A DNA stretch of 64,000 bases from the NCBI RefSeq assembly GCF_002591895.1, contig NZ_NISX01000011.1, positions 62,001-126,000 on the forward strand, in the 5' to 3' direction. A model generated the notes under the pieces. It searched no databases. It saw only the letters and a list, made by a program, of their open reading frames with translations, and had not been told where the DNA came from. The stretch is from Lacimicrobium alkaliphilum. GTDB taxonomy: Bacteria > Pseudomonadota > Gammaproteobacteria > Enterobacterales > Alteromonadaceae. Below, one piece after another: positions 53,597-64,000 of the stretch (position 1 is its first letter; every line of letters starts with the position of its first letter). The translations under genes and the position numbers were made by a program.

Positions 53597-54907
53597 TCAG
53601 GGCAGCTCACTGAGTTCGATATCCGGTTTCACACCGGCTGTGCGATGTAACGTTGTGTTGTATTGTGTCGGGTTCGAGAAAAAGCCTGTATTTTTCAGGT
53701 AAAAGCCGATTTCGTTAACGCCCCCCTGATAGTCCAGACGGGATTTTTTTCTGGCGGTATTATCATACGTAAATCTGGCATTACGCATCTCCTGCCACTG
53801 CCCTGACGCGGTTCGCACCCATTGATTCGAATAGGTTGCAGTTCTCTCAAACTGACCTGCACCGGTAATAAAGTTTTCCAGAAAAGAGTATGGCCCCTGC
53901 AGGTATGTTTTGGTCTGAGGACGCCTGAAGCGTGCGATCAAACGCCATTTTTTTTCCTCTGGCGCAAAAAAATACGCGCTGAATACCGTTTTCCCCTTGG
54001 TCATATCGGGCTCGTAGCGCGTCAGAAACTTGTACGTTGTGCCGGTCTTCCAGGGATAGGTCAGATAGCTCTGCCCGCCTGAGCCCTCGTTGCCAAACTT
54101 TCCGGTCTGCACACCCTGCCCTTTATTGAGCAGTTCTACACGATATTGTTGCGGGATCTGCTCAGGATCATCCGTTGTGTACGGACTCCAGATCGAAAAC
54201 AATACTCTGCGCTCAGTTTCAGAATTAACCTGTATTCCAAAGTAACCACCATCGAAGCCGTTAGCCATATAGTAGGAGCCCATTGTATCCGCCCCATCTG
54301 GCACCGTCACTTCACTATAAAACCACTCGTAGTCCTCTTTGCTGTCAGGCAACTGATACTGCAGGTGTACAGAGGGTCCGCGCCGGCCCCAGTAAAAATC
54401 ATCTTTGACGAAATAAGGAGCTGTGTCAGTGGCCTCTCCGCCGATAACAATATCGGTAATATCAGGCAGAGCGTTTTGTGAAGCCGGCAGGCCTTTGATG
54501 ACAATGGCATGATAGCCAATTTTTTTGATATCAAAGGTGCCCACAGGAAGGGTCTTAAACTGCCTGTTGGCAATACTCACCTCATGAACGCGATCACCAA
54601 TGGACACCGCAACAGAGGATTGCCCCTGTTCTAACCTCGCGGTGAGCCCCAGATTCAAACGGCCTGTGTCATTAAAATAAACAAAAGTAACCAGTTTGTG
54701 ATCTGTGTCTTGCCAACCCACCACTCCATTTTCTGTGATCAGAGCATGAGATTGCTCAATACTACCTTTAACCCAGCTATTGCCTGCGACGGGCACCGGG
54801 GTTGATAACCCCAGCTTCTCAACTGACTGCTCTGCGGCACTTACGCGACCCAGACCGACAACCATGTACACACAGACACAAGCAATAGCATGTATTATTT
54901 TTTTCAT
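53597..54907 (-). CDS. DUF5077/DUF3472 exported protein
   Basis: About 436 residues from ATG 54907 (AAGAGAG upstream). Signal peptide ending GLGRVSAAE. N-terminal DUF5077-like sandwich (about 35-150, with PVAGNSWVKGSIEQSHALI and FDIKKIGYHAIVIKGL). Then a DUF3472 domain (about 165-370) with VHLQYQLPDSKEDYEWFYSE, GSYYMANGFDGGYFGIQVNS and ENFITGAGQFERTATYSNQW. No catalytic residues can be named. DUF3472 proteins occur in polysaccharide loci of marine bacteria and here repeat in the next gene. A carbohydrate-binding or lectin-like role is inferred. Confidence 0.8.
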   Translation of the reverse strand: MKKIIHAIACVCVYMVVGLGRVSAAEQSVEKLGLSTPVPVAGNSWVKGSIEQSHALITENGVVGWQDTDHKLVTFVYFNDTGRLNLGLTARLEQGQSSVAVSIGDRVHEVSIANRQFKTLPVGTFDIKKIGYHAIVIKGLPASQNALPDITDIVIGGEATDTAPYFVKDDFYWGRRGPSVHLQYQLPDSKEDYEWFYSEVTVPDGADTMGSYYMANGFDGGYFGIQVNSETERRVLFSIWSPYTTDDPEQIPQQYRVELLNKGQGVQTGKFGNEGSGGQSYLTYPWKTGTTYKFLTRYEPDMTKGKTVFSAYFFAPEEKKWRLIARFRRPQTKTYLQGPYSFLENFITGAGQFERTATYSNQWVRTASGQWQEMRNARFTYDNTARKKSRLDYQGGVNEIGFYLKNTGFFSNPTQYNTTLHRTAGVKPDIELSELP

Positions 54908-54946
54908 TGGATTTACTCTCTTGTCGTCCTTTTCCGCGGACAAAAA

Positions 54947-54982
54947 AAATGGGAGAGAGATGCTCTGCTCTCTCTCCCATTT
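54947..54982 (-). terminator. rho-independent terminator after the DUF3472/CBM32 gene
   Basis: AAATGGGAGAGAGA and TCTCTCTCCCATTT form a 14-base perfect stem followed on the minus strand by eight T. It sits before the downstream DUF3472 gene, which therefore needs read-through or its own promoter. Confidence 0.9.
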
Positions 54983-54997
54983 GAGTCATTACTACGA

Positions 54998-57940
<2,943 letters not shown>

Positions 57941-57970
57941 CTACTCACTTTTAACTGTAATCTTTTGAAA

Positions 57971-58001
57971 GCTCAGGCAACGACCAGTTCATTGCCTGAG
58001 C
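57971..58001 (-). terminator. weak hairpin between the TonB receptor and the CBM32 gene
   Basis: GCTCAGGCAA and TTGCCTGAGC form a 10-base stem with an 11-base loop, without a continuous T-run. It may attenuate transcription between the two genes. Confidence 0.55.
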
Positions 58002-58023
58002 ACGCCGATATTGTTATTCCGGC

Positions 58024-60891
58024 TCAGAATCGATAGCTCGCCCCTAAATTGATCAGCCGTCCTGCCCGATACAAATAGGTAATCTGATCTTCATTTTCGA
58101 TATACGCATAACCGCGTTCATTGGTGAGGTTTGTAGCCGACAGGCTCACATTCACCTGCTCTGTGACGTCATAGCTGGCACTGAAATCCAACTGGCCATA
58201 AGCCGCTTGCCAGCGAACTCCGCCCCAATCGTCTTCATTAGTCAGGTATTTATCTCTCCAGTTGTAGGCCAGACGCGCTTGTATTCTGTCTTTCTCGTAA
58301 TACAGCACCGCGTTGTAAGAACGTTTGGACATGCCTCTGAATGGCAGGTCGCGAACACGGAAATCATACTCCTCGTGCGATTCATCGACTTCGTCATAAC
58401 CAGAGTCCACATAGGTATAATTCAGCTGCACGCCAAGACCATCAAAGGGTTCCGGCAGGATGTCGTTGAACGACTGTTGATAGGCAACCTCAATACCTCT
58501 GATCTCACCTCCGGCATCACTGTTGATATAAGACTGAATCTCAAACTCCTCACCATCAATAGTGGTGGTTCCGTTGCGTCCCTGGGTAGAGAAGGTTTCA
58601 ATATCCTTAAAGTACAGCGCTGCGGTTAACGCGCCATAGTCAGAGAAATACCACTCCAGGGTGAGATCGCCCTGATTCGCTCTTAATGGCTCAAGCCCCG
58701 GGTTAGATGCATGATATTCCCGCTCCGCAATGTTCAGATAGCTCCAGGCTCGTAAATTACCAATGCCTGGGCGGGTGATAACTTTAGATGCAGTAGCCCG
58801 GAACAAGAGTTCATCGGTAAGGTTCAGTTTAAAGTTGATGCTCGGTAACACGTCGGTATAAGAGTCTTCAAACTCCACTTGTTCCTGATAGTTTTCAACT
58901 TCTTCGAGGAACTGGATGATCTCAGGCTCTTCAGGGTCGGCGGCAACAAAGCGCACTAAATCAGGATTAAGTGAAAAGCCGCGACTGCCCACATCGGTTT
59001 CAATTGCCCGCACGCCGATATTGAGAACAAAGGGGAAATCCATAATTTGATTCTCAATATTGACGGAAGCATAAACAGCGCTGGTTTGCTCAGATACATC
59101 ATACGAATCCCTCGGGCGAGGGGTCGCCTTAATCAGCTGATTCGCGGCTTCAGGACTGATAGATTGGTAAAAGGAAAATAACTGGTCGTAATCAAATCGG
59201 GGCCAGGGTGAGGGATGCTGGCCGGGCTCGCCATCCAGAAAGTTAGAAAAATCACTGTCGACGATGACCGAGCCGGGCAAGCGGAATAAATCAAACCCGT
59301 TAATTTCCTCGGCCGCCGAATAGTCTACAGAAAAGTCACTGTATTCATCAGACGACAACTGAGAACCCGCATTGCTGAACGCACTGGGATTTCTTGAGGC
59401 ATTGGCCGAGGTGGTTTTGGTCTGCTCACCGATGTTAACGCCGAACTCGACTGAGCTTATCCAGTCCGATGCCAGGGGTTGCCAGCGACCATCGATACGA
59501 AATTCATTGACCTCATCTTTAATCCCGGTTCCGCTGTTGTAGCTGTAATGCGCACCGAAAGGTGTTTCGCGGCCAAGTGTTGGTGTAACTGATACATCGG
59601 GCAGTAAGTTATCCGTGGATGCATCGATAGAAATTTCATCCACAAAGCCTCGCGCAACAATATAGCGATTGTGACCATTGTTTTCATTCTTGGCACTGGA
59701 ATGGGATACATCGAAACTCAGTGATAACTCATCAGTGGCGTACCAGTTGGCATTGATCCCAACCTGATACGTTTCGGTTATACGGGGTCTCGATACATTC
59801 AATAGCTCAGCCATGGCTCCGCCATCGTAAAGCACAATGCTGTCAACAATGCCTTCCTCGGCAAACCCGACATCTTTGACACCAGGTATACCCGGTGTCC
59901 AACTCTCGTCATAGGTTACAAACGAAATCTGAGACTCCGTCCCATTGGTTTCGTACGATGAGAAGATGCTGTCGAAGTTAACTTCCAGGTCGTTGCCAGG
60001 AAGCCATTGGAGTGCCAGACTTCCGCCGATACGCTCACGGGTGTCTTGTTTGTTTCCGTATCTCACATAGCCCGGAATGATAGAGCCCCATTCATTGTCA
60101 ACGTAGGGATCAAATTCGCCATTACCATCGACATCCTGACGGATGGTTAAGTCGGCATCTTCCGTATTCGCATTGTAGAACCCCTGCCCTTCGTAGCTGT
60201 CAATTCTGAGCGTTCTCTCTGAATATACAGCGGTAAATAAAGCGCCGACAGTGCCATCCAGAAATGTATTACTAACGAGGAATGACGCTTGTGGCGTCAC
60301 TTCTTTAGTACGATCTTCATAAATTCCTTCCGCAGAGGCAGAGAACGTCAATCCGTCAAAATCTAGAGGACGACGGGTTTTGATATTGATAACAGATCCA
60401 ATCCCGCCTTCTTGTGTTTTCGCCACCGGTGATTTGTATACTTCAACGCCACCAAGCAGCTCAGAGGCAATCAGGTCAAAGTTAAAGTCACGGCTACTGT
60501 GTTCTGACGCCATTCGACGTCCGTTGATTGTTGTCACGTTGTAATCGCCACCCAATCCCCTGACAGTCACGTTCTGACCTTCACCGGCATTACGCGTAAT
60601 GGTGATACCGGTAATACGCTGCAGCGCCTCGGCAACGTTCTGATCCGGAAACTTGCCAATATCCTCAGCAACAATCGCATCAACCACTTGCACTGAGTTT
60701 TGTTTAATATGCAGTGATTCTTTGATACTGCTTCTCATCCCGCGAACTTCAATCTTCTCCACATTTTCAGAGGCCGTCTCAGCCTCGCTTTCTGTATCTG
60801 CATCAGCATCCTGTGCGACGGCCGTCTGGGACGATACGACCAACAATGAGCTGATCAAAAGACCAAGGTAACTCTTATTAAAACCCGCCAT
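58024..60891 (-). CDS. TonB-dependent receptor of the GalNAc locus (AgaO-like candidate)
   Basis: 955 residues, start ATG 60891 (GAGGG). Signal peptide (LLISSLLVVSSQTAVAQ), an acidic stretch (DADADTESEAETASEN), then a TonB box-like KIEVRGMRSSI. Plug: AEDIGKFPDQNVAEALQRITGITITRNAGEGQNVTVRGLGG and SSRDFNFDLIASELLGGVEVYKSP. Barrel ends LINLGASYRF. This is the carbohydrate-importing TonB-Xanth-Caul class. Position beside GH109, the FucP-like permease and CBM32 lipoprotein suggests that it takes up GalNAc-containing glycans, the AgaO role in Shewanella. A candidate AgaR site lies about 107 bases upstream. Confidence 0.93.
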   Translation of the reverse strand: MAGFNKSYLGLLISSLLVVSSQTAVAQDADADTESEAETASENVEKIEVRGMRSSIKESLHIKQNSVQVVDAIVAEDIGKFPDQNVAEALQRITGITITRNAGEGQNVTVRGLGGDYNVTTINGRRMASEHSSRDFNFDLIASELLGGVEVYKSPVAKTQEGGIGSVINIKTRRPLDFDGLTFSASAEGIYEDRTKEVTPQASFLVSNTFLDGTVGALFTAVYSERTLRIDSYEGQGFYNANTEDADLTIRQDVDGNGEFDPYVDNEWGSIIPGYVRYGNKQDTRERIGGSLALQWLPGNDLEVNFDSIFSSYETNGTESQISFVTYDESWTPGIPGVKDVGFAEEGIVDSIVLYDGGAMAELLNVSRPRITETYQVGINANWYATDELSLSFDVSHSSAKNENNGHNRYIVARGFVDEISIDASTDNLLPDVSVTPTLGRETPFGAHYSYNSGTGIKDEVNEFRIDGRWQPLASDWISSVEFGVNIGEQTKTTSANASRNPSAFSNAGSQLSSDEYSDFSVDYSAAEEINGFDLFRLPGSVIVDSDFSNFLDGEPGQHPSPWPRFDYDQLFSFYQSISPEAANQLIKATPRPRDSYDVSEQTSAVYASVNIENQIMDFPFVLNIGVRAIETDVGSRGFSLNPDLVRFVAADPEEPEIIQFLEEVENYQEQVEFEDSYTDVLPSINFKLNLTDELLFRATASKVITRPGIGNLRAWSYLNIAEREYHASNPGLEPLRANQGDLTLEWYFSDYGALTAALYFKDIETFSTQGRNGTTTIDGEEFEIQSYINSDAGGEIRGIEVAYQQSFNDILPEPFDGLGVQLNYTYVDSGYDEVDESHEEYDFRVRDLPFRGMSKRSYNAVLYYEKDRIQARLAYNWRDKYLTNEDDWGGVRWQAAYGQLDFSASYDVTEQVNVSLSATNLTNERGYAYIENEDQITYLYRAGRLINLGASYRF

Positions 60892-60997
60892 ACTGTGTTT
60901 CCCTCGCTTTTATTGTTATCAAGTGAAAGTTTATTCAATAGCCAATATCGATAAACGTAAACCATACGAAAGGCTAAAATCAACAAAAACTTAAAAA

Positions 60998-61020
60998 AAC
61001 TTTCACTTCATTTTCATACC
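60998..61020 (+). promoter_or_regulatory. candidate AgaR operator upstream of the TonB receptor
   Basis: AACTTTCACTTCATTTTCAT: the same spaced TTTC/TTC/TTTTC pattern as the permease site; 14 of 18 bases agree between the two. Confidence 0.55.
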
Positions 61021-61305
61021 AGTGACAAATGGGCTGCATTAAGGCTCATAAAAACAGACCAAAAAAAAGTCAAAATCCCCGATAATACAAAGACATAGCA
61101 AACACCTTTTGAGCAATACACAGGTCTGCTCCGACCAATTTCAGCCACTCTGTCAATCAGACAACCCCTGGACAGCACTTTTCACTAGTGCAGGAAACAG
61201 TTAAATCGGGGGCTCCGGGTTTTTTCCTGAGTCATTGGTGGATCAGCTGAATGAACATTTAACCCGTTCAGCCGGGATAGCAATATGATACTCAAACCAA
61301 ACAAA

Positions 61306-61328
61306 AGCTTTCATTTTGTTTTCTTGCT
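61306..61328 (+). promoter_or_regulatory. candidate AgaR operator upstream of the permease
   Basis: AGCTTTCATTTTGTTTTCTT matches 21 of the 23 positions of the E. coli AgaR consensus as I recall it. It is about 75 bases before the permease ATG. Confidence 0.6.
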
Positions 61329-61403
61329 GTGTTAAAAACACATTTATCGAAACACTGTGAAATCAACCGTTGGATTTCACAAATCAAAAAAGGGCAGATA
61401 GAA

Positions 61404-62744
61404 ATGACGGCACAATCAGATACATTGAATATAAAGAGACCAACGGCATCAGGAAGTCTCACGTCTATCGCCATTATCGGTGGGCTGTTCTTCATGTTCG
61501 GTTTTGTTACCTGGCTCAACGGCTCGCTGATTCCTTTTTTGCAGATCACTTGTGAACTCAATCACATGCAAGCCTATTTTGTGACGTTGGTGTTCTATAT
61601 TGCGTACACGGTAATGGCGCTGCCGTCCGCCAGGGTATTGGTCAGAATCGGTTATAAGAACGGAATGGTGGCGGGCCTGGGGGTGATGACCCTGGGCGCT
61701 TTGTGTTTTATCCCCGCGGCAATGAGTGGTTTATTTTCAGTATTTCTGGTCGCCCTGTTTATGCTGGGAACAGGGCTTACCATCCTGCAGACGGCAGCAA
61801 ACCCTTATATTGTCGCCATAGGCCCTCGTGAATCTGCCGCTGTGCGGATAAGCCTTATGGGAATTCTGAATAAAAGTGCCGGCGTGCTGGCGCCACTTAT
61901 ATTCACCGCGCTGGTCTTCTCAGATATGTCCCAGTACAGCGATGAGTACCTGGCAAGTCTGAGTGACATTGAATATCAGGCCGCATTGAGGACGCTATCA
62001 GAAAGGCTGATTACTCCCTACCTGATCATGGCTCTGATGCTGGCTGCTTTATCACTTTTCATGTATTGCTCACCCCTGCCTGATATTGATCTGGCTGACG
62101 ATACGGCGGCGAAAGAAACTCAGGCTTGTGACAAAAAGAGTCTGCTGGCATTTCCCCAGCTCGTACTCGGCGTTTTCACCCTGTTTTTCTACATAGGCGT
62201 GGAGGTCATAGCGGGTGACACCATTGGTGTATACGGCAAAGACCTCGGTCTGAGTAATTTTGCTCACCTGACTTCTTACACCATGGCATTTATGGTCCTG
62301 GCATACATCCTCGGTATGGCTGTTATTCCCAGATGGCTGTCTCAGGAAAGAGCGCTGGAGATCTCGGCAGTGCTGGGCCTGACTTTCGTTTTCGCTATCG
62401 TTATCAGCTCTCAAGAGAACGCCTACCTTTGGGTTACCTTCTTCAGCTGGACCGGGGTTACTGCCATTCCCAATACGGTTCTGTTTGTTGCATTGCTGGG
62501 GTTCTCCAATGCCCTGGTCTGGCCGGCAGTCTGGCCCATGGCCTTAAAAGGTCTGGGTAGCCGCACAGCCGAAGGTTCCGCGCTGTTAATTATGGGCATT
62601 TCAGGAGGCGCGCTACTTCCGGTAGCTTACGGAGCTCTGGTAGAAGCAACGCATAACCCGCAGATATCTTATCTGATGTTGTTGCCATGTTATGGCTTCA
62701 TCCTCTACTACGCGCGCTGGGGCCACAAAAAGGCCAGCTGGTAA
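61404..62744 (+). CDS. FucP-family sugar MFS permease (AgaP/NagP-like)
   Basis: About 446 residues from ATG 61404 (AGGG upstream). Twelve transmembrane helices expected. FucP-type motifs: GGLFFMFGFVTWLNGSLIPFL, LGTGLTILQTAANPYIVAIGP, and FFYIGVEVIAGDTIGVYG near residue 260, followed by TSYTMAFMVLAYILGM. Proton-driven uptake of a monosaccharide into the cytoplasm, where nagK/agaK would phosphorylate it. It is divergent from the TonB receptor and precedes the M60 lipoprotein gene. Substrate GalNAc is inferred from the cluster. Confidence 0.92.
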   Translation: MTAQSDTLNIKRPTASGSLTSIAIIGGLFFMFGFVTWLNGSLIPFLQITCELNHMQAYFVTLVFYIAYTVMALPSARVLVRIGYKNGMVAGLGVMTLGALCFIPAAMSGLFSVFLVALFMLGTGLTILQTAANPYIVAIGPRESAAVRISLMGILNKSAGVLAPLIFTALVFSDMSQYSDEYLASLSDIEYQAALRTLSERLITPYLIMALMLAALSLFMYCSPLPDIDLADDTAAKETQACDKKSLLAFPQLVLGVFTLFFYIGVEVIAGDTIGVYGKDLGLSNFAHLTSYTMAFMVLAYILGMAVIPRWLSQERALEISAVLGLTFVFAIVISSQENAYLWVTFFSWTGVTAIPNTVLFVALLGFSNALVWPAVWPMALKGLGSRTAEGSALLIMGISGGALLPVAYGALVEATHNPQISYLMLLPCYGFILYYARWGHKKASW

Positions 62745-62857
62745 TCCGTATTATCCGGGGTCTGAAACGAATCACTGCCCGGGCAACGTCAAAGGAATTT
62801 GTTCAGTTATTGGCTTTACAACACTTTAAAAATCATCTGAAAGCAATGGAGAGTAAA

Positions 62858-64000
62858 ATGAAAACAAAAACACAAAAAGTGTGCATTATTGGCGTACTTA
62901 CACTTCTGAGCAGTTTGTACGGTTGCGGCGGCGGCAGCGACGGCAAGGACACTGAACCCCAGGCGGTGACTGACACCGAAGGTGATGATGGGACCGGTAC
63001 TGGCACAGGGACTGATACTGGCGATGATACAGGTACTGACACGGAAACCCCAACGTCGCCCGAGCTGGTTTTCGAAAACCAGCTGCTGGTCAGCGCCGTT
63101 GACCCTAACCTTTGCATCGGCAGCGCCAATAATGAAGACGTTGCGTTGGTCGATTGTAACAATAGTGACAGCTCACAACGATGGAGCTACAACAAATCCG
63201 CCAGCGCGCTTAGTCATGTGCAATCCGATAAATGTATTGCCCGGTCAAACAGCCAGTTGGTACTGCAGGAATGTGATGACAGCGCGCCTCAGGCCTGGAG
63301 TTTCAGCGATAATATTTTTTCTCAGAACGGTGCGTCGTTTGACATAAACGTGTCCCAGATGACCTTGATCGTCTACCAGACCCATGGCGGTGCAAATCAG
63401 CAATGGATAGTGCCCTCTCTGGCCAGGGAAAGCATCAGTGAAGACTATGTAAGTGAATTCCCATTTCCAAGCTGGGATACCAATACCTATGAAACAGAAC
63501 AGGCCATGGACGTTATCAACCGCAGAACGCCGATTGAAGAGGATCTTCCTTTTCCACGTGACGTCAGTGAATTTCCGGGCGAGGTCGGGGATTCCCAAGC
63601 CAGAGTGTCGAAACAAATAACGTTCAACCGTTACTTCCATGAAGATCCAACGCTCGACACCCTCAAGCGCAAACACTGGATTAGTACCGGAACCTATGCA
63701 CCGGCGGGAGAAATCATCGAAATCGATGTTACCGCTGAGCATGATGTAGAAGAGCTATTTGCCATTATTAATGTACACACTGATGTTCTGGCGCTGAGCT
63801 CTGCTAATGTGACAAGCTCTGAGCTCGTTAAGCGCTACCCCGGCGTTTCTAAGAAGGTACGCCTGCAAAACGGTAACAATAAACTGCGCAGCCAATATGG
63901 AGGGCAGATTGTTATTGCTTCCGAGCGCTCAGAAGATGTTGATGTCACACTAAGCATTGCTAACGCTGTTGAAACAACACACTTTAAGCTGGGGCGTGAC
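62858..64000 (+). CDS. ricin-lectin / M60-like peptidase lipoprotein, N-terminal part (3' cut by window)
   Basis: 381 codons visible from ATG 62858 (GGAGAG upstream), still open at the end. Lipobox LYGC (Cys23). A linker of GT/DT repeats at about residues 40-66. A ricin-type beta-trefoil region at about 70-170 (LCIGSANNEDVALVDCNN, SQRW, KCIARSNSQLVLQECDD, QAW). Then an M60-like N-terminal region, with HWISTGTYAPAGEIIEIDV, INVHTDVL, KRYPGVSKKVRL, and a YGGQIVI motif. Such proteins are mucin-degrading metallopeptidases of the M60/SslE type. The catalytic HExxH would lie beyond the window, so activity is inferred. Position after the permease fits an extracellular mucinase. Confidence 0.8.
   Translation, partial: MKTKTQKVCIIGVLTLLSSLYGCGGGSDGKDTEPQAVTDTEGDDGTGTGTGTDTGDDTGTDTETPTSPELVFENQLLVSAVDPNLCIGSANNEDVALVDCNNSDSSQRWSYNKSASALSHVQSDKCIARSNSQLVLQECDDSAPQAWSFSDNIFSQNGASFDINVSQMTLIVYQTHGGANQQWIVPSLARESISEDYVSEFPFPSWDTNTYETEQAMDVINRRTPIEEDLPFPRDVSEFPGEVGDSQARVSKQITFNRYFHEDPTLDTLKRKHWISTGTYAPAGEIIEIDVTAEHDVEELFAIINVHTDVLALSSANVTSSELVKRYPGVSKKVRLQNGNNKLRSQYGGQIVIASERSEDVDVTLSIANAVETTHFKLGRD

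Larger units (their letters stand above)
60892..61403. other. divergent TonB receptor / permease promoter region
   Basis: 512 AT-rich bases without a supported gene. It holds two candidate AgaR sites (60998-61020 and 61306-61328) placed one toward each gene, which implies coordinated control. A short open stretch at about 61212-61288 (ending HLTRSAGIAI) has no recognisable function. Confidence 0.5.

Noticed and set aside
61212-61288. Possible transposase tail before the permease (ends HLTRSAGIAI)
   Set aside because: Short, with no matching upstream catalytic sequence or terminal repeats; cannot be distinguished from chance.

Overview
The window reads as chromosome of a marine-type gammaproteobacterium, most likely Alteromonadales (Alteromonadaceae-like). 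The basis is an abundance of TonB-dependent receptors, a PEP-CTERM protein next to prsT, a PA2779/PA2778 pair, a Shewanella-style N-acetylgalactosamine (aga) gene set, and roughly even base composition. This is inference from gene content; there is no rRNA, tRNA or CRISPR array to anchor it. Both ends cut a gene: a TonB receptor on the left and an M60-type mucinase-like lipoprotein on the right.

Layout. 1-5.0 kb: a siderophore-type receptor followed by PepSY membrane, DUF2271, DUF4198 and membrane-anchored flavodoxin-reductase genes, probably an iron uptake and reduction operon. 5.0-6.1 kb: an FMN reductase and a DUF3010 protein. 6.3-15 kb: a FecI/FecR cell-surface signalling cascade driving an STN-type TonB receptor and a second receptor, with a divergent secreted phosphoesterase. 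15-17.5 kb: a decayed ECF sigma gene, a small membrane protein and a periplasmic amidohydrolase. The promoters of the decayed sigma gene and of the amidohydrolase share the same two-part ECF-like sequence. 17.6-21.3 kb: a PEP-CTERM surface protein behind an excellent sigma-54 promoter, then prsT. 21.4-23.8 kb: a glycoside hydrolase lipoprotein with a LacI-type operator, and an unknown membrane protein. 23.8-26.1 kb: hppD and a VOC enzyme, divergent from a MarR regulator. 26.1-28.6 kb: a hipBA module with three evenly spaced operators, and an XPF/ERCC4-type nuclease. 28.7-43.4 kb: an AraC regulator with a serine hydrolase, a crotonase, exported KatG, a tricorn-like S41 protease, an orphan CapW/BrxR-type WYL regulator, an M3 peptidase, the PA2779/PA2778 pair and a YcxB-like protein.

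43.7-64 kb is the most coherent and interesting part: a candidate mucin/O-glycan (GalNAc) utilisation locus. It holds AgaR; kbaZ-agaS-nagK-nagA, followed by a GMC oxidoreductase and its small subunit; a Tat-exported GH109 enzyme (alpha-N-acetylgalactosaminidase family); two DUF3472 proteins, one with three discoidin/CBM32-like modules; a TonB receptor; a FucP-like permease; and the start of a ricin-lectin/M60 lipoprotein. The implied flow is mucin proteolysis and glycan binding outside the cell, receptor import, release of GalNAc by GH109, permease uptake, phosphorylation, deacetylation, isomerisation and aldol chemistry. A MITE-like element has inserted exactly between nagA and the GMC gene. 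Candidate AgaR sites lie upstream of the receptor, the permease and kbaZ.
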